Source of the DNA: Halobacillus alkaliphilus
GTDB lineage: Bacteria; Bacillota; Bacilli; Bacillales; Halobacillaceae
Reading direction: 5' to 3'
Length of the DNA: 64,000 bases
Assembly (NCBI RefSeq): GCF_900113125.1
Contig: NZ_FOOG01000006.1
Location: 78,900 to 142,899 of the forward strand
Below, one piece after another: positions 18,826-28,223 of this stretch (positions are counted from its first letter, which is position 1; each line of letters opens with the position of its first letter). A program made the position numbers and the translations under genes. Below the pieces are notes generated by a model, which saw only the letters and a program-made list of their open reading frames with translations, was not told where the DNA came from and made no database searches.

Positions 18826-19728
18826 ATGCTGACAGGATTTCATGTAGCGGTTATAGGGGGCGATGCCCGACAGATCGAAATCATTCGAAGACTGAATGGT
18901 TGGGATGCAACTGTTTATATAGCCGGCTTCAATCAGTTGAATGAAAGTTTTACTGAAGCAATCGACCTTGACTTTGAAAGTGATCAGGTAAAAAAATTGG
19001 ATGCGATCATCCTCCCCATTCCTGGAATGGATGAAGAAGGGAATGTGGACGGGATTTTTTCAAACCGTCTGATATCAATATCGGAAGATTGGCTGAAGAA
19101 GACCCCTGAACATTGCTTGATTTTTACAGGGATTTCAAATAACTATTTAAATGAATTAACCAAACGTGTGAATCGATCACTTATTCCATTGATGGATCGT
19201 GACGATGTCGCTATATTTAACTCCATCCCCACTGTGGAAGGTACACTCATGCTGGTGATTCAGCATACGGATTTCACTATTCATGGATCGAAAGTTATCG
19301 TTCTTGGATTAGGACGCGTAGGCATGGGGCTTGCCAGAACATTTGATCACCTTGGGGCTAAGGTGTCCGTAGGTGTGAGATCTTCTAAAAGTGCGGCAAG
19401 GGTTTATGAGATGGGCTTAACTCCGATTGACATGACAAACATTCAAGACTTCGACCTTGAATGTGATATTCTGCTAAATACTATTCCTCACCTTGTTGTG
19501 GACGCTTCTTTGATAAAGCAGCTTCCTTCCCATGCTTTAATTCTTGATCTTGCTTCCAAACCAGGGGGAACCGACTTCTCCTATGCAGATAAAAGAGGAA
19601 TCAAGGCTATTCTTGCCCCCGGTCTCCCTGGTATTGTAGCCCCCAAAACGGCGGGGCAGATCATCGCTGATGTCGTCTATCGCTTATTAAGTAAGAACAT
19701 TAGAAAGGAGATCGATCATGACTCATAG
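18826..19728 (+). CDS. dpaA: Dipicolinate synthase subunit A
   Basis: DpaA with DpaB makes dipicolinic acid from a dihydrodipicolinate-pathway intermediate in the mother cell for import into the spore core. The 300-residue protein carries a Rossmann dinucleotide-binding motif at VIVLGLGRVGMGLARTF and the family's ending PGLPGIVAPKTAGQI. AAGGAG lies about 10 nt before ATG 18826. It overlaps dpaB by 11 nt, so the two are co-translated. Confidence 0.95.
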   Translation: MLTGFHVAVIGGDARQIEIIRRLNGWDATVYIAGFNQLNESFTEAIDLDFESDQVKKLDAIILPIPGMDEEGNVDGIFSNRLISISEDWLKKTPEHCLIFTGISNNYLNELTKRVNRSLIPLMDRDDVAIFNSIPTVEGTLMLVIQHTDFTIHGSKVIVLGLGRVGMGLARTFDHLGAKVSVGVRSSKSAARVYEMGLTPIDMTNIQDFDLECDILLNTIPHLVVDASLIKQLPSHALILDLASKPGGTDFSYADKRGIKAILAPGLPGIVAPKTAGQIIADVVYRLLSKNIRKEIDHDS

Positions 19729-20317
19729 TTTAAATGGCAAAACAATAGGGTTCGGTCTGACTGGTTCTCATTGTACGTATCACGAAGTATTTCCGGTCAT
19801 GCGTGAGCTTGTAAGTTTAGGAGCGATCGTAGTTCCAATTTTATCGTATACCGTTCAAAAAACGGATACTCGTTTTGGAGATGCTGCCGATCACTTGAAG
19901 ACGATTGAAGAGATTACCGGGGAGAAACCGATCATGACCATACCAGACGCTGAACCACTCGGGCCTAAACGCCCGCTTGACTGTATGGTAATCGCTCCTA
20001 TGACAGGTAATTCTACCAGTAAATTTGCTAATGCACTAACGGATTCTCCTGTATTAATGGCTGCAAAAGCTACTCTTAGAAATGAAAATCCTGTAGTCGT
20101 AGCCATTTCAACAAACGATGCGCTAGGACTAAATGGTGTAAATGTGATGCGTTTGATGGCCACGAAAAATATTTATTTTGTTCCGCTAGGCCAGGACCAT
20201 CCATATAAGAAACCAAATTCTTTAGTAGCAGACATGACACTTATTCCGAAGACGATTGAGAAAGCGATTGAAGGAAAACAGCTTCAGCCAGTTTTAATTG
20301 AACGTTATAAAGAGTAA
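19718..20317 (+). CDS. dpaB: Dipicolinate synthase subunit B, flavoprotein fold
   Basis: DpaB is the flavoprotein-like partner of DpaA. The 199-residue sequence shows the flavoprotein-type start IGFGLTGSHCTYHEV and the region CMVIAPMTGNSTSKFANALTD. It overlaps the end of dpaA. The next genes (asd, dapG, dapA) supply the diaminopimelate-pathway precursor, so the neighbourhood covers both spore dipicolinate and cell-wall or lysine precursors. Confidence 0.95.
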   Translation: MTHSLNGKTIGFGLTGSHCTYHEVFPVMRELVSLGAIVVPILSYTVQKTDTRFGDAADHLKTIEEITGEKPIMTIPDAEPLGPKRPLDCMVIAPMTGNSTSKFANALTDSPVLMAAKATLRNENPVVVAISTNDALGLNGVNVMRLMATKNIYFVPLGQDHPYKKPNSLVADMTLIPKTIEKAIEGKQLQPVLIERYKE

Positions 20318-20349
20318 TTTTCCTGTTTCGCGCCAACTGACTGTGGTAA

Positions 20350-20355
20350 TATGAT
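20350..20355 (+). promoter_or_regulatory. Weak -10 candidate upstream of asd
   Basis: TATGAT lies about 70 nt before the asd start. No good -35 is visible at 17 bp, so this call is tentative. Confidence 0.3.
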
Positions 20356-20421
20356 AAAATAGCAAAAATAGTGACAAATTCAACTATTCTAATAATAAAT
20401 AAAGAAAAGGGGTTACTAATT

Positions 20422-21468
20422 ATGAGCAAATCCAACACATATAACGTTGCTGTAGTAGGTGCTACGGGAGCTGTCGGTCAAAAGATGCTTGAAACACTTG
20501 AAGATCGAAACTTTCCAATTAACCAATTAAAACTTCTATCCTCCAGCCGCTCTGCCGGTCTGAAAACCACATTTAAAGGAAAAGAGTACGTGGTTGAAGA
20601 AGCAACTCCTGAAAGTTTTACAGATATAGACATTGCACTGTTTTCCGCTGGTGGATCTGTTTCAAAAAAGCTAGCCCCGGAAGCCGTAAAAAAAGGTGCT
20701 GTAGTCATCGATAATACTAGCGCATACCGCATGGCTGAAGACGTGCCTCTTGTCGTTCCCGAAGTGAATGAATCAGACATTAAAAACCATAAAGGCATCA
20801 TAGCCAATCCTAACTGTTCCACAATTCAAATGGTCGCTGCTTTGGAACCTATCAGGAAATCATTGGGGATTAATCGGGTGATCGTTTCCACCTACCAGGC
20901 CGTTTCAGGTGCTGGAAATGAAGCTAATGATGAACTGAGAGAACAATCTCAGGCGTTCCTAAACGGGGAAGAGCTTGAAGCTAATATTTTACCTGCTAAA
21001 GGAGATGAAAAGCATTACCCGATTGCCTTTAATGCCCTGCCGCAAATTGATGTTTTTCAAGATAATGGATATACATTTGAAGAAATGAAAATGATTAATG
21101 AAACCAAGAAAATCATGCATATGCCAAAGTTATCTGTTGCAGCCACGTGTGTTCGTTTACCGATTTTCACATCTCATGCGGAGAGTGTATATATTGAGGT
21201 AGAACAAGACGATGTATCCGTGGAACAAATCCAGAGTCTATTAGCGGAAGCGCCAGGTATTGTTCTGCAGGATGACCCTGCTACACAAACCTATCCAACT
21301 CCATTAAGTTCTGCTGAAAAAAAGGATGTATTTGTTGGACGCATTCGCAAAGATTTGGATGAAGACCGCGGGTTCCATCTATGGGTAGTCTCCGATAACC
21401 TCTTAAAAGGGGCCGCATGGAATTCAGTTCAAATTGCAGAGCGAATAGTTGCTAATCAATGGCTGTAA
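20422..21468 (+). CDS. asd: Aspartate-semialdehyde dehydrogenase
   Basis: Asd reduces aspartyl phosphate to aspartate semialdehyde with NADPH, the branch point to lysine, diaminopimelate, threonine and methionine. The nucleotide-binding motif [13 protein letters not shown] is near the N-terminus. The catalytic cysteine is C132 in NPNCSTIQ, and the active-site histidine region [11 protein letters not shown] follows. The length is 348 residues from ATG 20422, which has an AAAAGGGG site; an in-frame ATG at 20371 has none. It is followed by dapG and dapA as in B. subtilis. Confidence 0.96.
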   Translation: MSKSNTYNVAVVGATGAVGQKMLETLEDRNFPINQLKLLSSSRSAGLKTTFKGKEYVVEEATPESFTDIDIALFSAGGSVSKKLAPEAVKKGAVVIDNTSAYRMAEDVPLVVPEVNESDIKNHKGIIANPNCSTIQMVAALEPIRKSLGINRVIVSTYQAVSGAGNEANDELREQSQAFLNGEELEANILPAKGDEKHYPIAFNALPQIDVFQDNGYTFEEMKMINETKKIMHMPKLSVAATCVRLPIFTSHAESVYIEVEQDDVSVEQIQSLLAEAPGIVLQDDPATQTYPTPLSSAEKKDVFVGRIRKDLDEDRGFHLWVVSDNLLKGAAWNSVQIAERIVANQWL

Positions 21469-21493
21469 ACTTTTTATGAGTTGAGGTGGCCGA

Positions 21494-22735
21494 ATGAAGC
21501 TGCTTGTACAAAAATTTGGAGGAACTTCGGTCCGGGATCGGGAAAGCAGGTCCCGGGCCATCACTCATGTCAAAAAAGCCCTTCATGATGGATATAAAGT
21601 GGTCGTTACCGTGTCTGCAATGGGGAGGAAAGGAAGCCCCTATGCGACAGATACAATCTTAAGTTTGATAAATTATCCAGACACTCTGGTTTCAGAGCGA
21701 GAACAAGATCTCCTGATGTCGTGCGGGGAGACGATCTCCTCCATTGTTTTTACACATGAGTTACTGAATGTAGGGATTTCAACTGTTTCTTTAACAGGAG
21801 CACAGGCAGGGTTTTTAACGAATGACGATTTTACAAGAGCCAAAATTACTCGGATGAATCCGGCAAGAATATATAAAGAGCTTGAATCTCATGACGTTGT
21901 AGTAGTGGCCGGTTTTCAGGGACAGACGGATAAAGGGGAAACGACTACGATCGGCCGAGGAGGCAGCGATACTTCCGCTGCAGCACTTGGAGCGGCATTA
22001 TCAGCTGAGTTCATTGATATATTTACCGACGTAGAAGGAATTATGACGGCAGACCCACGTGTGGTTACATCTGCTCGGGCTTTAAATGTGATTACGTATA
22101 ATGAAATCTGTAATTTAGCCTACCAAGGAGCGAAGGTTATCCATCCTAGAGCCGTTGAAATTGCCATGTACGCTAAGGTACCTATTCGTGTTCGTTCAAC
22201 CTATTTAGACCTGCCAGGAACTCTTGTTACTGGAATAAAGGAACCCCCTGCGGGTAAAGATATTTCCGATCGCGTTGTGACGGGAATCGCCCACATGATG
22301 GGACTGACTCAAATAAAAGTTCTCTCAAAAAAAGATCCTTCAAAATTACAATCCGATGTATTCAAATCCATGGCTGCTGCCAACATTTCAGTTGACTTCA
22401 TCAACATTTCTCCAAGCGGTGTCATTTATACCATCAATCATATTTATACAAAAAAAGCGGTCAGCATTCTTGAGGATTTAGGGTATGAACCTGAAATAAA
22501 AGAAAAGTGTGCAAAAGTTTCTACGGTAGGAGCGGGGATTGCCGGTTTTCCTGGCGTTACAGCTAAAATCGTTCAGTCTCTAACAGACTCCGGAATCCAG
22601 ATTCTCCAGTCAGCCGACTCCCATACAACAATATGGGTGCTGATTAAAGAAGAGGACCTTGTTCAGGCGGTTAATGCGCTTCACGAATCTTTCCAGCTCA
22701 ACGTAGAAACGGTGAAAGGGGAAAGAACATCATGA
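21494..22735 (+). CDS. dapG: Aspartate kinase I, diaminopimelate-sensitive type
   Basis: Aspartokinase phosphorylates aspartate as the first step of the aspartate family. The kinase motif KFGGTSVRD is at the N-terminus, GRGGSDTSAAALGAAL and FTDVEGIMTADPR follow, and two C-terminal ACT domains are present (residues about 265-405). The length of 413 and its place between asd and dapA fit DapG rather than LysC. It overlaps dapA by 4 nt. Confidence 0.93.
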   Translation: MKLLVQKFGGTSVRDRESRSRAITHVKKALHDGYKVVVTVSAMGRKGSPYATDTILSLINYPDTLVSEREQDLLMSCGETISSIVFTHELLNVGISTVSLTGAQAGFLTNDDFTRAKITRMNPARIYKELESHDVVVVAGFQGQTDKGETTTIGRGGSDTSAAALGAALSAEFIDIFTDVEGIMTADPRVVTSARALNVITYNEICNLAYQGAKVIHPRAVEIAMYAKVPIRVRSTYLDLPGTLVTGIKEPPAGKDISDRVVTGIAHMMGLTQIKVLSKKDPSKLQSDVFKSMAAANISVDFINISPSGVIYTINHIYTKKAVSILEDLGYEPEIKEKCAKVSTVGAGIAGFPGVTAKIVQSLTDSGIQILQSADSHTTIWVLIKEEDLVQAVNALHESFQLNVETVKGERTS

Positions 22736-23610
22736 ATTTCGGGAAAGTCCTAACAGCCATGGTTACCCCTTTTGATAATCATGGAAAGATTGATCTTAAA
22801 AAGACAACGGTTCTGATCGATTATTTATTAGCGAACGGAACAGATGGATTAGTGGTAGCTGGTACGACCGGTGAATCGCCCACTCTCTCAGCGGAAGAAA
22901 AAGTTGAACTTTGGAAACACGTGGTTCATGCAGTTAATGGGCGCGTTCCCGTGATTGCGGGTTCTGGAAGCAACAGTACAGATAATTCCATTCATCTATC
23001 CAAACGGGCAGAAGAAGCAGGGGTCGACGCAGTCATGCTGGTAGCTCCTTATTATAATAAACCGGACCAAAGAGGGCTTTATCAACACTTTAAAACCATT
23101 GCGGAAGCTATTGACTTACCCGTAATGATCTACAATGTTCCGGGAAGATCGGTCGTTCGGCTGACTCCAGATACTGTTGTATCTCTTTCCCATATTAATA
23201 ATATTGTTTCTGTGAAGGAAGCGACGGGAGATTTGGACGGAATGTCTGAAATTATTTCGCGAACAGACGATTCTTTCTCGTTATATAGTGGCGATGACAA
23301 CCTTACACTGCCTTCATACGCAATCGGAGCTCATGGCATTATCTCTGTTTCCAGCCATATTATTGGAAATGAAATGCAGACAATGCTTAAGCTTTATGAA
23401 GAAGGAAAGGATAAGGAAGCTGCTGCTCTTCACCGAAAACTCCTGCCCTTAATGAAGGGGATGTTTAGTGCACCCTCTCCTACACCGGTGAAAGCAGCTT
23501 TAAAGATGATTGGAATCGATACCGGAGGAGTTCGCTTACCTTTACTCCCTTTGTCAGATAAAGATCTCCAGTCCATTCATCAGATTATAAATAAGGTAAA
23601 GTCAAATTAA
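22732..23610 (+). CDS. dapA: 4-hydroxy-tetrahydrodipicolinate synthase
   Basis: DapA condenses pyruvate with aspartate semialdehyde. The Schiff-base lysine is K162 in VSVKEATGD. GTTGESPTLS and YNVPGRSVV (with the catalytic tyrosine) are also present. The 292-residue length is typical. The 4-nt overlap with dapG indicates coupled translation. In B. subtilis rnjB follows; here a terminator follows and then tepA. Confidence 0.96.
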   Translation: MNFGKVLTAMVTPFDNHGKIDLKKTTVLIDYLLANGTDGLVVAGTTGESPTLSAEEKVELWKHVVHAVNGRVPVIAGSGSNSTDNSIHLSKRAEEAGVDAVMLVAPYYNKPDQRGLYQHFKTIAEAIDLPVMIYNVPGRSVVRLTPDTVVSLSHINNIVSVKEATGDLDGMSEIISRTDDSFSLYSGDDNLTLPSYAIGAHGIISVSSHIIGNEMQTMLKLYEEGKDKEAAALHRKLLPLMKGMFSAPSPTPVKAALKMIGIDTGGVRLPLLPLSDKDLQSIHQIINKVKSN

Positions 23611-23645
23611 ACCGAAAAGGGAGTGTGATCCCTTTTCGGTTTCTT
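23609..23645 (+). terminator. Intrinsic terminator after dapA
   Basis: A 14-bp stem (23609-23622 with 23629-23642) built on ACCGAAAAGGGA and its complement is followed by TTCTTTATT. Confidence 0.85.
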
Positions 23646-23686
23646 TATTAGCAGGATAGGGATGAGTTCTTTTAAGTTAATCACAT

Positions 23687-23716
23687 GTATGAGAGCAGCA
23701 TGCTTGAGTCATACTA
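23687..23716 (+). promoter_or_regulatory. Sigma-G-type forespore promoter of tepA
   Basis: GTATG at 23687-23691 and CATACTA at 23710-23716 are spaced exactly 18 bp apart. Both elements match the sigma-G consensus (GHATR and CATnHTA). Forespore expression fits the known role of the tepA product in spores. Confidence 0.65.
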
Positions 23717-23745
23717 CGTGAAAAGAGCGAAAGGAGCCCTACCTT

Positions 23746-24471
23746 ATGAAAGAATCTCCTCAAGAACAGGAAAAGGATAAATCCAAAGGGCAATCGTCCA
23801 TTGTTGATAAGATCCAGCAGCTTGGTCAATCCAATGTACCTCAGCCGGCTGATTCCAATATTCATGTGCTTCCGATAATTGGTCAAATTGAAGGTCACGT
23901 CCAACTGCCTTCTCAAAACAAAACTACGAAATATGAACATATGATTCCCCAGCTTATAGCAATTGAGCAAAATCCAAAAATCGAAGGATTAGTCGTACTA
24001 TTAAATACTGTGGGTGGAGATGTGGAAGCGGGACTTGCGATTTCTGAAATGATTGCTTCTTTATCTAAACCTACTGTTTCCATCGTTCTCGGTGGAGGGC
24101 ATTCCATTGGCGTTCCAATTGCTGTTTCCGCTGATTATTCATTTATTGCTGAAACAGCTACTATGACCATTCATCCGATCCGTATGACCGGACTAGTCAT
24201 AGGAGTCCCGCAAACATTTGAATACATGGATAAGATGCAGGATCGAGTGGTTAATTTTGTTACCAGACATTCCAATGTGGACGAGGAGAAATTTAAAGAG
24301 CTCATGTTTGCAAAAGGGAATCTTACACGCGATATAGGCACAAACGTGGTCGGTCAACAAGCCGTAGACCATGGTCTTATCAATGCTGTAGGCGGAGTAA
24401 AAGAAGCAATGAGTAAACTGAATGAATTAATTGATCATAATAAAGAAAATGAGAAGAAGGTCGTTCAATGA
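23746..24471 (+). CDS. tepA: ClpP-like spore serine protease TepA (YmfB)
   Basis: TepA is a ClpP-fold serine protease implicated in spore outgrowth and degradation of small acid-soluble spore proteins in B. subtilis. The nucleophile is S120 in GGHSIGVP and the histidine is about H143 in TIHPIRM. N-terminal residues 1-40 are polar and not part of the ClpP fold. The 241-residue length is normal. A strong AAAGGAG site precedes ATG 23746. It overlaps ylzJ by 4 nt and precedes spoIIIE, a conserved order. Confidence 0.92.
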   Translation: MKESPQEQEKDKSKGQSSIVDKIQQLGQSNVPQPADSNIHVLPIIGQIEGHVQLPSQNKTTKYEHMIPQLIAIEQNPKIEGLVVLLNTVGGDVEAGLAISEMIASLSKPTVSIVLGGGHSIGVPIAVSADYSFIAETATMTIHPIRMTGLVIGVPQTFEYMDKMQDRVVNFVTRHSNVDEEKFKELMFAKGNLTRDIGTNVVGQQAVDHGLINAVGGVKEAMSKLNELIDHNKENEKKVVQ

Positions 24472-24674
24472 TTCATTATACACCGCTTAGTGAATACGAT
24501 ATTTTCCCTTCCCATGAAAAAGAGCAGCAAATTATTTACAATCAGGACAAAAAGTGTTCTGTAAAATGTCAGGATATGGGCGATGGAAAAAAACAAATTG
24601 TGCAAGTTTTATCTACGGATCCAGCGCATTATATGGATCCTTCCCTACAGCCGGGACAATGGTTGGACTCGTAA
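24468..24674 (+). CDS. ylzJ: YlzJ-like small protein
   Basis: This 68-residue protein matches the YlzJ-like family by its start [14 protein letters not shown] and its position between tepA and spoIIIE. Its function is unknown. It overlaps tepA by 4 nt and would be expressed with it from the sigma-G-type promoter, suggesting a spore role by association. Confidence 0.8.
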   Translation: MIHYTPLSEYDIFPSHEKEQQIIYNQDKKCSVKCQDMGDGKKQIVQVLSTDPAHYMDPSLQPGQWLDS

Positions 24675-24689
24675 CACACACTTTTCATG

Positions 24690-24698
24690 TGGTATAAT
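24690..24698 (+). promoter_or_regulatory. Extended -10 promoter upstream of spoIIIE
   Basis: TGG followed directly by TATAAT at 24693-24698 forms an extended -10 element. No good -35 is visible, as is common for extended -10 promoters. The predicted leader of about 170 nt holds no clear gene. Confidence 0.5.
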
Positions 24699-24877
24699 AA
24701 TAATGGCTAGTCAGGATGTCGAACATGTTTTCTTCTCCTTCTCAGAAGAGACAGTCGGCATCCTTCTCTTTTCAAGTTGCTTCTATTATTCTTTGAAACT
24801 AATTGGTATGCATAGATGAATTACAGGCTGCTCCGATGTGCAGAAGTAAAAACAACTAATATGGAGGTGTCTATTTA

Positions 24878-27187
24878 ATGGCAAGAAAAAGAAAATCTTC
24901 TTCAAAATCTAAGAAAAAACAATCTGGATTAAAACAGCAAGTTAAATTTGAATTAATGGGACTACTGTTTATCTTAATTGCTGTCTTTGGAAGTGGAGCT
25001 TCAGCTATCAGCGATGGAGCTGTGCCCGGGGGACTTGAGCGTATCTGGCAGTTTTTCTTCGGGGTCTGGTATTTTGTAGCTTCACTATTTTTTCTAATAC
25101 TTGGTGTCTTCTTAATGGTTAAGAGGAGTTGGCCGTCTTTCCTACATAAACGTTTAATTGGAGTATATATTGTATTTGTCTCGCTATTATTGTTTACTCA
25201 CTTAGAAACTTTATCCGATGAACTGGCAGCAGGTGAAGGTTCGATTTTAGCTATGACCTGGGAACGGATTACCGGAATGATGCGGGGCGAGTTGTCTTTC
25301 TATAGTATCGGCGGCGGACTTTCCGGGGCTTTTCTGCTATCCATAACCTATTTTCTTTTCTCGGGTACTGGAGCTGCTATTTTATCGTTTTTCCTATTTT
25401 TAATCGGGATCATATTTATTAGTGAATGGTCTATTGGCAACTTCGTAAGCGTAATTGGAAACAAAGGAAAAGACATATTACAGGACCAGGTTAAGCGTAT
25501 TAAAGAATCAAAAGCTCATCCTAAAGAAAAAAAATCCCAACGAGAACAACCTGAAGAAACAACGGTTATTGAAATGAATGAGCCTGAGACTAGTGAATAT
25601 GAAAATTCAGTTGAACCGATTATTCAGGACTTTACAGATCATGCATACGCAAACGAAGATAAAACGGAAAGTCAATTATCCGAAAATACTTCTCCTAAAG
25701 AAGATAATGAGGGAGAGGAACCCGGTCTGGAGAAATCTATGCCGACCGCTGAATTAGAAAATTTCGATTATCAACTACCTAGTATGGAGCTTTTGGATGA
25801 ACCCACTTCGAGTCCTCAAAGTCAGGGTCGTTCCCACATTCAGGCAACGGTTCGCAAACTTGAAAAAACATTTCAGAGTTTCGGGGTCAAAGCGAAAGTG
25901 ACCAAAGTACATGTTGGTCCCGCTGTTACGAAGTATGAGGTTTATCCAGATACCGGTGTTAAAGTAAGTAAAATAGTTAATTTAAATGATGACCTGGCAC
26001 TGGCACTTGCAGCTAAGGATATTCGTATTGAAGCTCCCATTCCCGGGAAGTCTGCTGTAGGAATTGAAGTTCCTAATCAGGAAATATCCATGGTTTCTTT
26101 GAGAGAAGTTTTGGAAACAGGGAAGTCCAACACAGAAGCAAAATTAGGTTTTGCTCTCGGCAGAGATATCTCCGGTGAGGCCGTTATGTCCGAGTTAAAC
26201 AAGATGCCTCACTTGCTTGTAGCTGGAGCCACAGGCAGTGGTAAAAGTGTGTGTATTAATGGGATTATTACAAGCATTTTAATGCGAGCGAAACCTCACG
26301 AAGTAAAAATGATGATGATCGATCCGAAAAAAGTAGAGTTAAATGTATATAATGGGATTCCTCATTTACTGGCTCCAGTGGTAACTGATCCTAAAAAAGC
26401 GTCACGTGCACTTAAAAAAGTTGTATCAGAAATGGAACGCCGTTATGATTTGTTTTCAGAAACAGGTACTCGAAATATAGAAAGTTATAACGAATATATA
26501 AAAAAACATAATAAAGAAAGTGAAGATACACAGCCTCAGCTTCCTTATATCGTTGTACTGGTAGATGAACTGGCTGACTTAATGATGGTTGCGTCTAACG
26601 AAGTGGAAGACGCAATTACCCGATTGGCTCAAATGGCACGTGCAGCCGGCATTCATTTAATTATCGCTACTCAGCGTCCTTCTGTGGATGTTATTACAGG
26701 GGTCATTAAAGCTAACATTCCCTCCCGAATTGCCTTTAGCGTATCCTCTCAAACAGATTCCAGAACTATTTTGGATTCAGGAGGTGCCGAGAAACTGTTA
26801 GGACGAGGGGATATGCTCTTTACGCCGGTTGGATCTAATAAGCCAACCAGGGTACAGGGAGCTTTTCTTTCAGATGAAGAAGTGGAACGTGTGGTCGATT
26901 TCTGCGTAGAACAGCAGAAAGCTCAATATCAGGAAGAGATGATTCCTGAAGAAGAAAATGAAGTGAAGCAGGAAGTAGATGATGATCTTTATCCTGAAGC
27001 GGTACAGATGGTCATTGAGATGCAGAGTGCCAGTGTATCTATGATTCAGCGAAGATTCAGGGTAGGCTACACACGAGCTGCCCGGTTAATTGATGCTATG
27101 GAAGATAATGGAATAGTGGGGCCCTATGAAGGAAGTAAGCCAAGGTCTGTACTCGTCTCACAAGTATCGGAAGAACAGTCTTCTTAA
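24878..27187 (+). CDS. spoIIIE: DNA translocase SpoIIIE/FtsK
   Basis: SpoIIIE pumps the chromosome into the forespore through the septum. About four N-terminal membrane helices (residues 20-190) are followed by an acidic linker (about 205-310), the alpha and beta motor domains with Walker [10 protein letters not shown] near residue 449 and Walker [13 protein letters not shown], and a C-terminal gamma winged-helix domain ([20 protein letters not shown]) that reads oriented DNA sites. The length is 769 residues. ATG 24878 has a GGAGGTG site. Confidence 0.96.
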   Translation: MARKRKSSSKSKKKQSGLKQQVKFELMGLLFILIAVFGSGASAISDGAVPGGLERIWQFFFGVWYFVASLFFLILGVFLMVKRSWPSFLHKRLIGVYIVFVSLLLFTHLETLSDELAAGEGSILAMTWERITGMMRGELSFYSIGGGLSGAFLLSITYFLFSGTGAAILSFFLFLIGIIFISEWSIGNFVSVIGNKGKDILQDQVKRIKESKAHPKEKKSQREQPEETTVIEMNEPETSEYENSVEPIIQDFTDHAYANEDKTESQLSENTSPKEDNEGEEPGLEKSMPTAELENFDYQLPSMELLDEPTSSPQSQGRSHIQATVRKLEKTFQSFGVKAKVTKVHVGPAVTKYEVYPDTGVKVSKIVNLNDDLALALAAKDIRIEAPIPGKSAVGIEVPNQEISMVSLREVLETGKSNTEAKLGFALGRDISGEAVMSELNKMPHLLVAGATGSGKSVCINGIITSILMRAKPHEVKMMMIDPKKVELNVYNGIPHLLAPVVTDPKKASRALKKVVSEMERRYDLFSETGTRNIESYNEYIKKHNKESEDTQPQLPYIVVLVDELADLMMVASNEVEDAITRLAQMARAAGIHLIIATQRPSVDVITGVIKANIPSRIAFSVSSQTDSRTILDSGGAEKLLGRGDMLFTPVGSNKPTRVQGAFLSDEEVERVVDFCVEQQKAQYQEEMIPEEENEVKQEVDDDLYPEAVQMVIEMQSASVSMIQRRFRVGYTRAARLIDAMEDNGIVGPYEGSKPRSVLVSQVSEEQSS

Positions 27188-27235
27188 TTGATCATCATAG
27201 CAGCTAATATAGTTGAAAATAGTCATTAAGTCATA

Positions 27236-27277
27236 AATAGAGTTAGGACAAAACAGAAAAATGTCCTAACTCTATTT
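27236..27277 (+). terminator. Intrinsic terminator after spoIIIE
   Basis: A 15-bp perfect stem (27236-27250 with 27262-27276) closes an 11-nt A-rich loop and is followed by T-rich sequence. The structure is symmetrical and could act in both directions. Confidence 0.8.
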
Positions 27278-27321
27278 ATTTATTTACAGAATAGTGTTAT
27301 ATTAATTAAAAATTATGATGT

Positions 27322-27342
27322 GTCAAACGTCAGATGTCAGAT
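27322..27342 (+). repeat. Three tandem heptads upstream of the GntR gene
   Basis: GTCAAAC, GTCAGAT and GTCAGAT follow each other without gaps, ending 36 bp before the start codon. They may be a regulator binding site. Confidence 0.45.
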
Positions 27343-27378
27343 CACTTATTGTAGTTTAATAGACTTGGGGTGTAAATA

Positions 27379-28104
27379 ATGTCCATAAAGCATGATACAC
27401 GTCATCTGTACTTGCAGGTGATTGAACAGATAAAAAAAGATATTGAAAACGGTATCTTCATCGAAAAGCAGAAATTACCCTCTGAGTTTCAATTATCCAA
27501 ATCTCTTGGAGTTTCAAGAGCGACATTGAGAGAAGCGCTTCGAATCCTGGAAGAAGAGGGAGTTGTAACTAGAAGACATGGCGTGGGGACATTTGTTAAT
27601 CCTAAGCCGCTTTTTACTTCTGGAATAGAGGAACTTGATAGTGTAACAGGGATGATTGCAAAGTCGGGCATGCGTCCAGGGACGCAGTACCTAACAGCTG
27701 AACTTGTGGAGGCTACTATAGAAGACCGTAAACGATTCGCTGTTCTGGATCTACATAATTTAGCAAAAGTGGAGCGTGTCCGCACAGCAGACGAGGAACC
27801 GGTCGTTTATTGCATTGATAAAATTCCTGAGGGACTTCTGCCCATTGACCAAGTTCGTGAAGCAGACTCTATGTTTGGAATCCTTGAAGCATACACAGGG
27901 AAATCGATCAACTATGCGGTCACTCACATCGAACCTATTGGTTATCATGAAAGAATTTCACCTATCTTGAATTGCGAACCAGAACAAGCTTTACTTTTAT
28001 TAAAACAAATGCATTACACAGTGGATGATGAACCAATGCTGCTGTCTTCCAATTACTTTAGGGCTGACAAATTCAGTTTCCATGTTTTAAGAAAAAGAGT
28101 GTAA
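27379..28104 (+). CDS. ymfC: GntR/HutC-family transcriptional regulator (YmfC-like)
   Basis: The 241-residue protein has an N-terminal winged helix ([22 protein letters not shown], with the recognition helix at [16 protein letters not shown]) and a C-terminal UTRA ligand-binding domain from about residue 85. YmfC occupies the same position after spoIIIE in B. subtilis, and its ligand is not established. Its place just before the nup nucleoside transporter suggests that it may regulate it. A cre-like site overlaps the stop codon. Confidence 0.88.
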   Translation: MSIKHDTRHLYLQVIEQIKKDIENGIFIEKQKLPSEFQLSKSLGVSRATLREALRILEEEGVVTRRHGVGTFVNPKPLFTSGIEELDSVTGMIAKSGMRPGTQYLTAELVEATIEDRKRFAVLDLHNLAKVERVRTADEEPVVYCIDKIPEGLLPIDQVREADSMFGILEAYTGKSINYAVTHIEPIGYHERISPILNCEPEQALLLLKQMHYTVDDEPMLLSSNYFRADKFSFHVLRKRV

Positions 28105-28113
28105 GCGTTTTCA
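28100..28113 (+). promoter_or_regulatory. cre-like catabolite repression site before nupN
   Basis: TGTAAGCGTTTTCA fits the CcpA consensus TGnAAnCGnTnnCA at all fixed positions. It overlaps the ymfC stop codon and lies about 110 nt upstream of nupN. Confidence 0.6.
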
Positions 28114-28150
28114 ATAGTGTGTACCAATGGCTATTTTTGGGAGGTGAGGC

Positions 28151-28204
28151 TTGCTGAAAAAGGGTAAAAGAAACACTCCAAAGGGTTTCAGGCGTCAAAC
28201 TTAA
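28151..28204 (+). CDS. Possible 17-residue basic leader peptide before nupN
   Basis: GGGAGGTGAGG directly precedes a TTG at 28151, opening a 17-codon frame that ends at 28204 and lies 19 nt before the nupN start. The peptide is very basic (Lys and Arg rich). The unusually good ribosome binding site is the main evidence. It may instead be a chance frame. Confidence 0.3.
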   Translation: MLKKGKRNTPKGFRRQT

Positions 28205-28223
28205 TAAATTAGGGGGAGTTATT

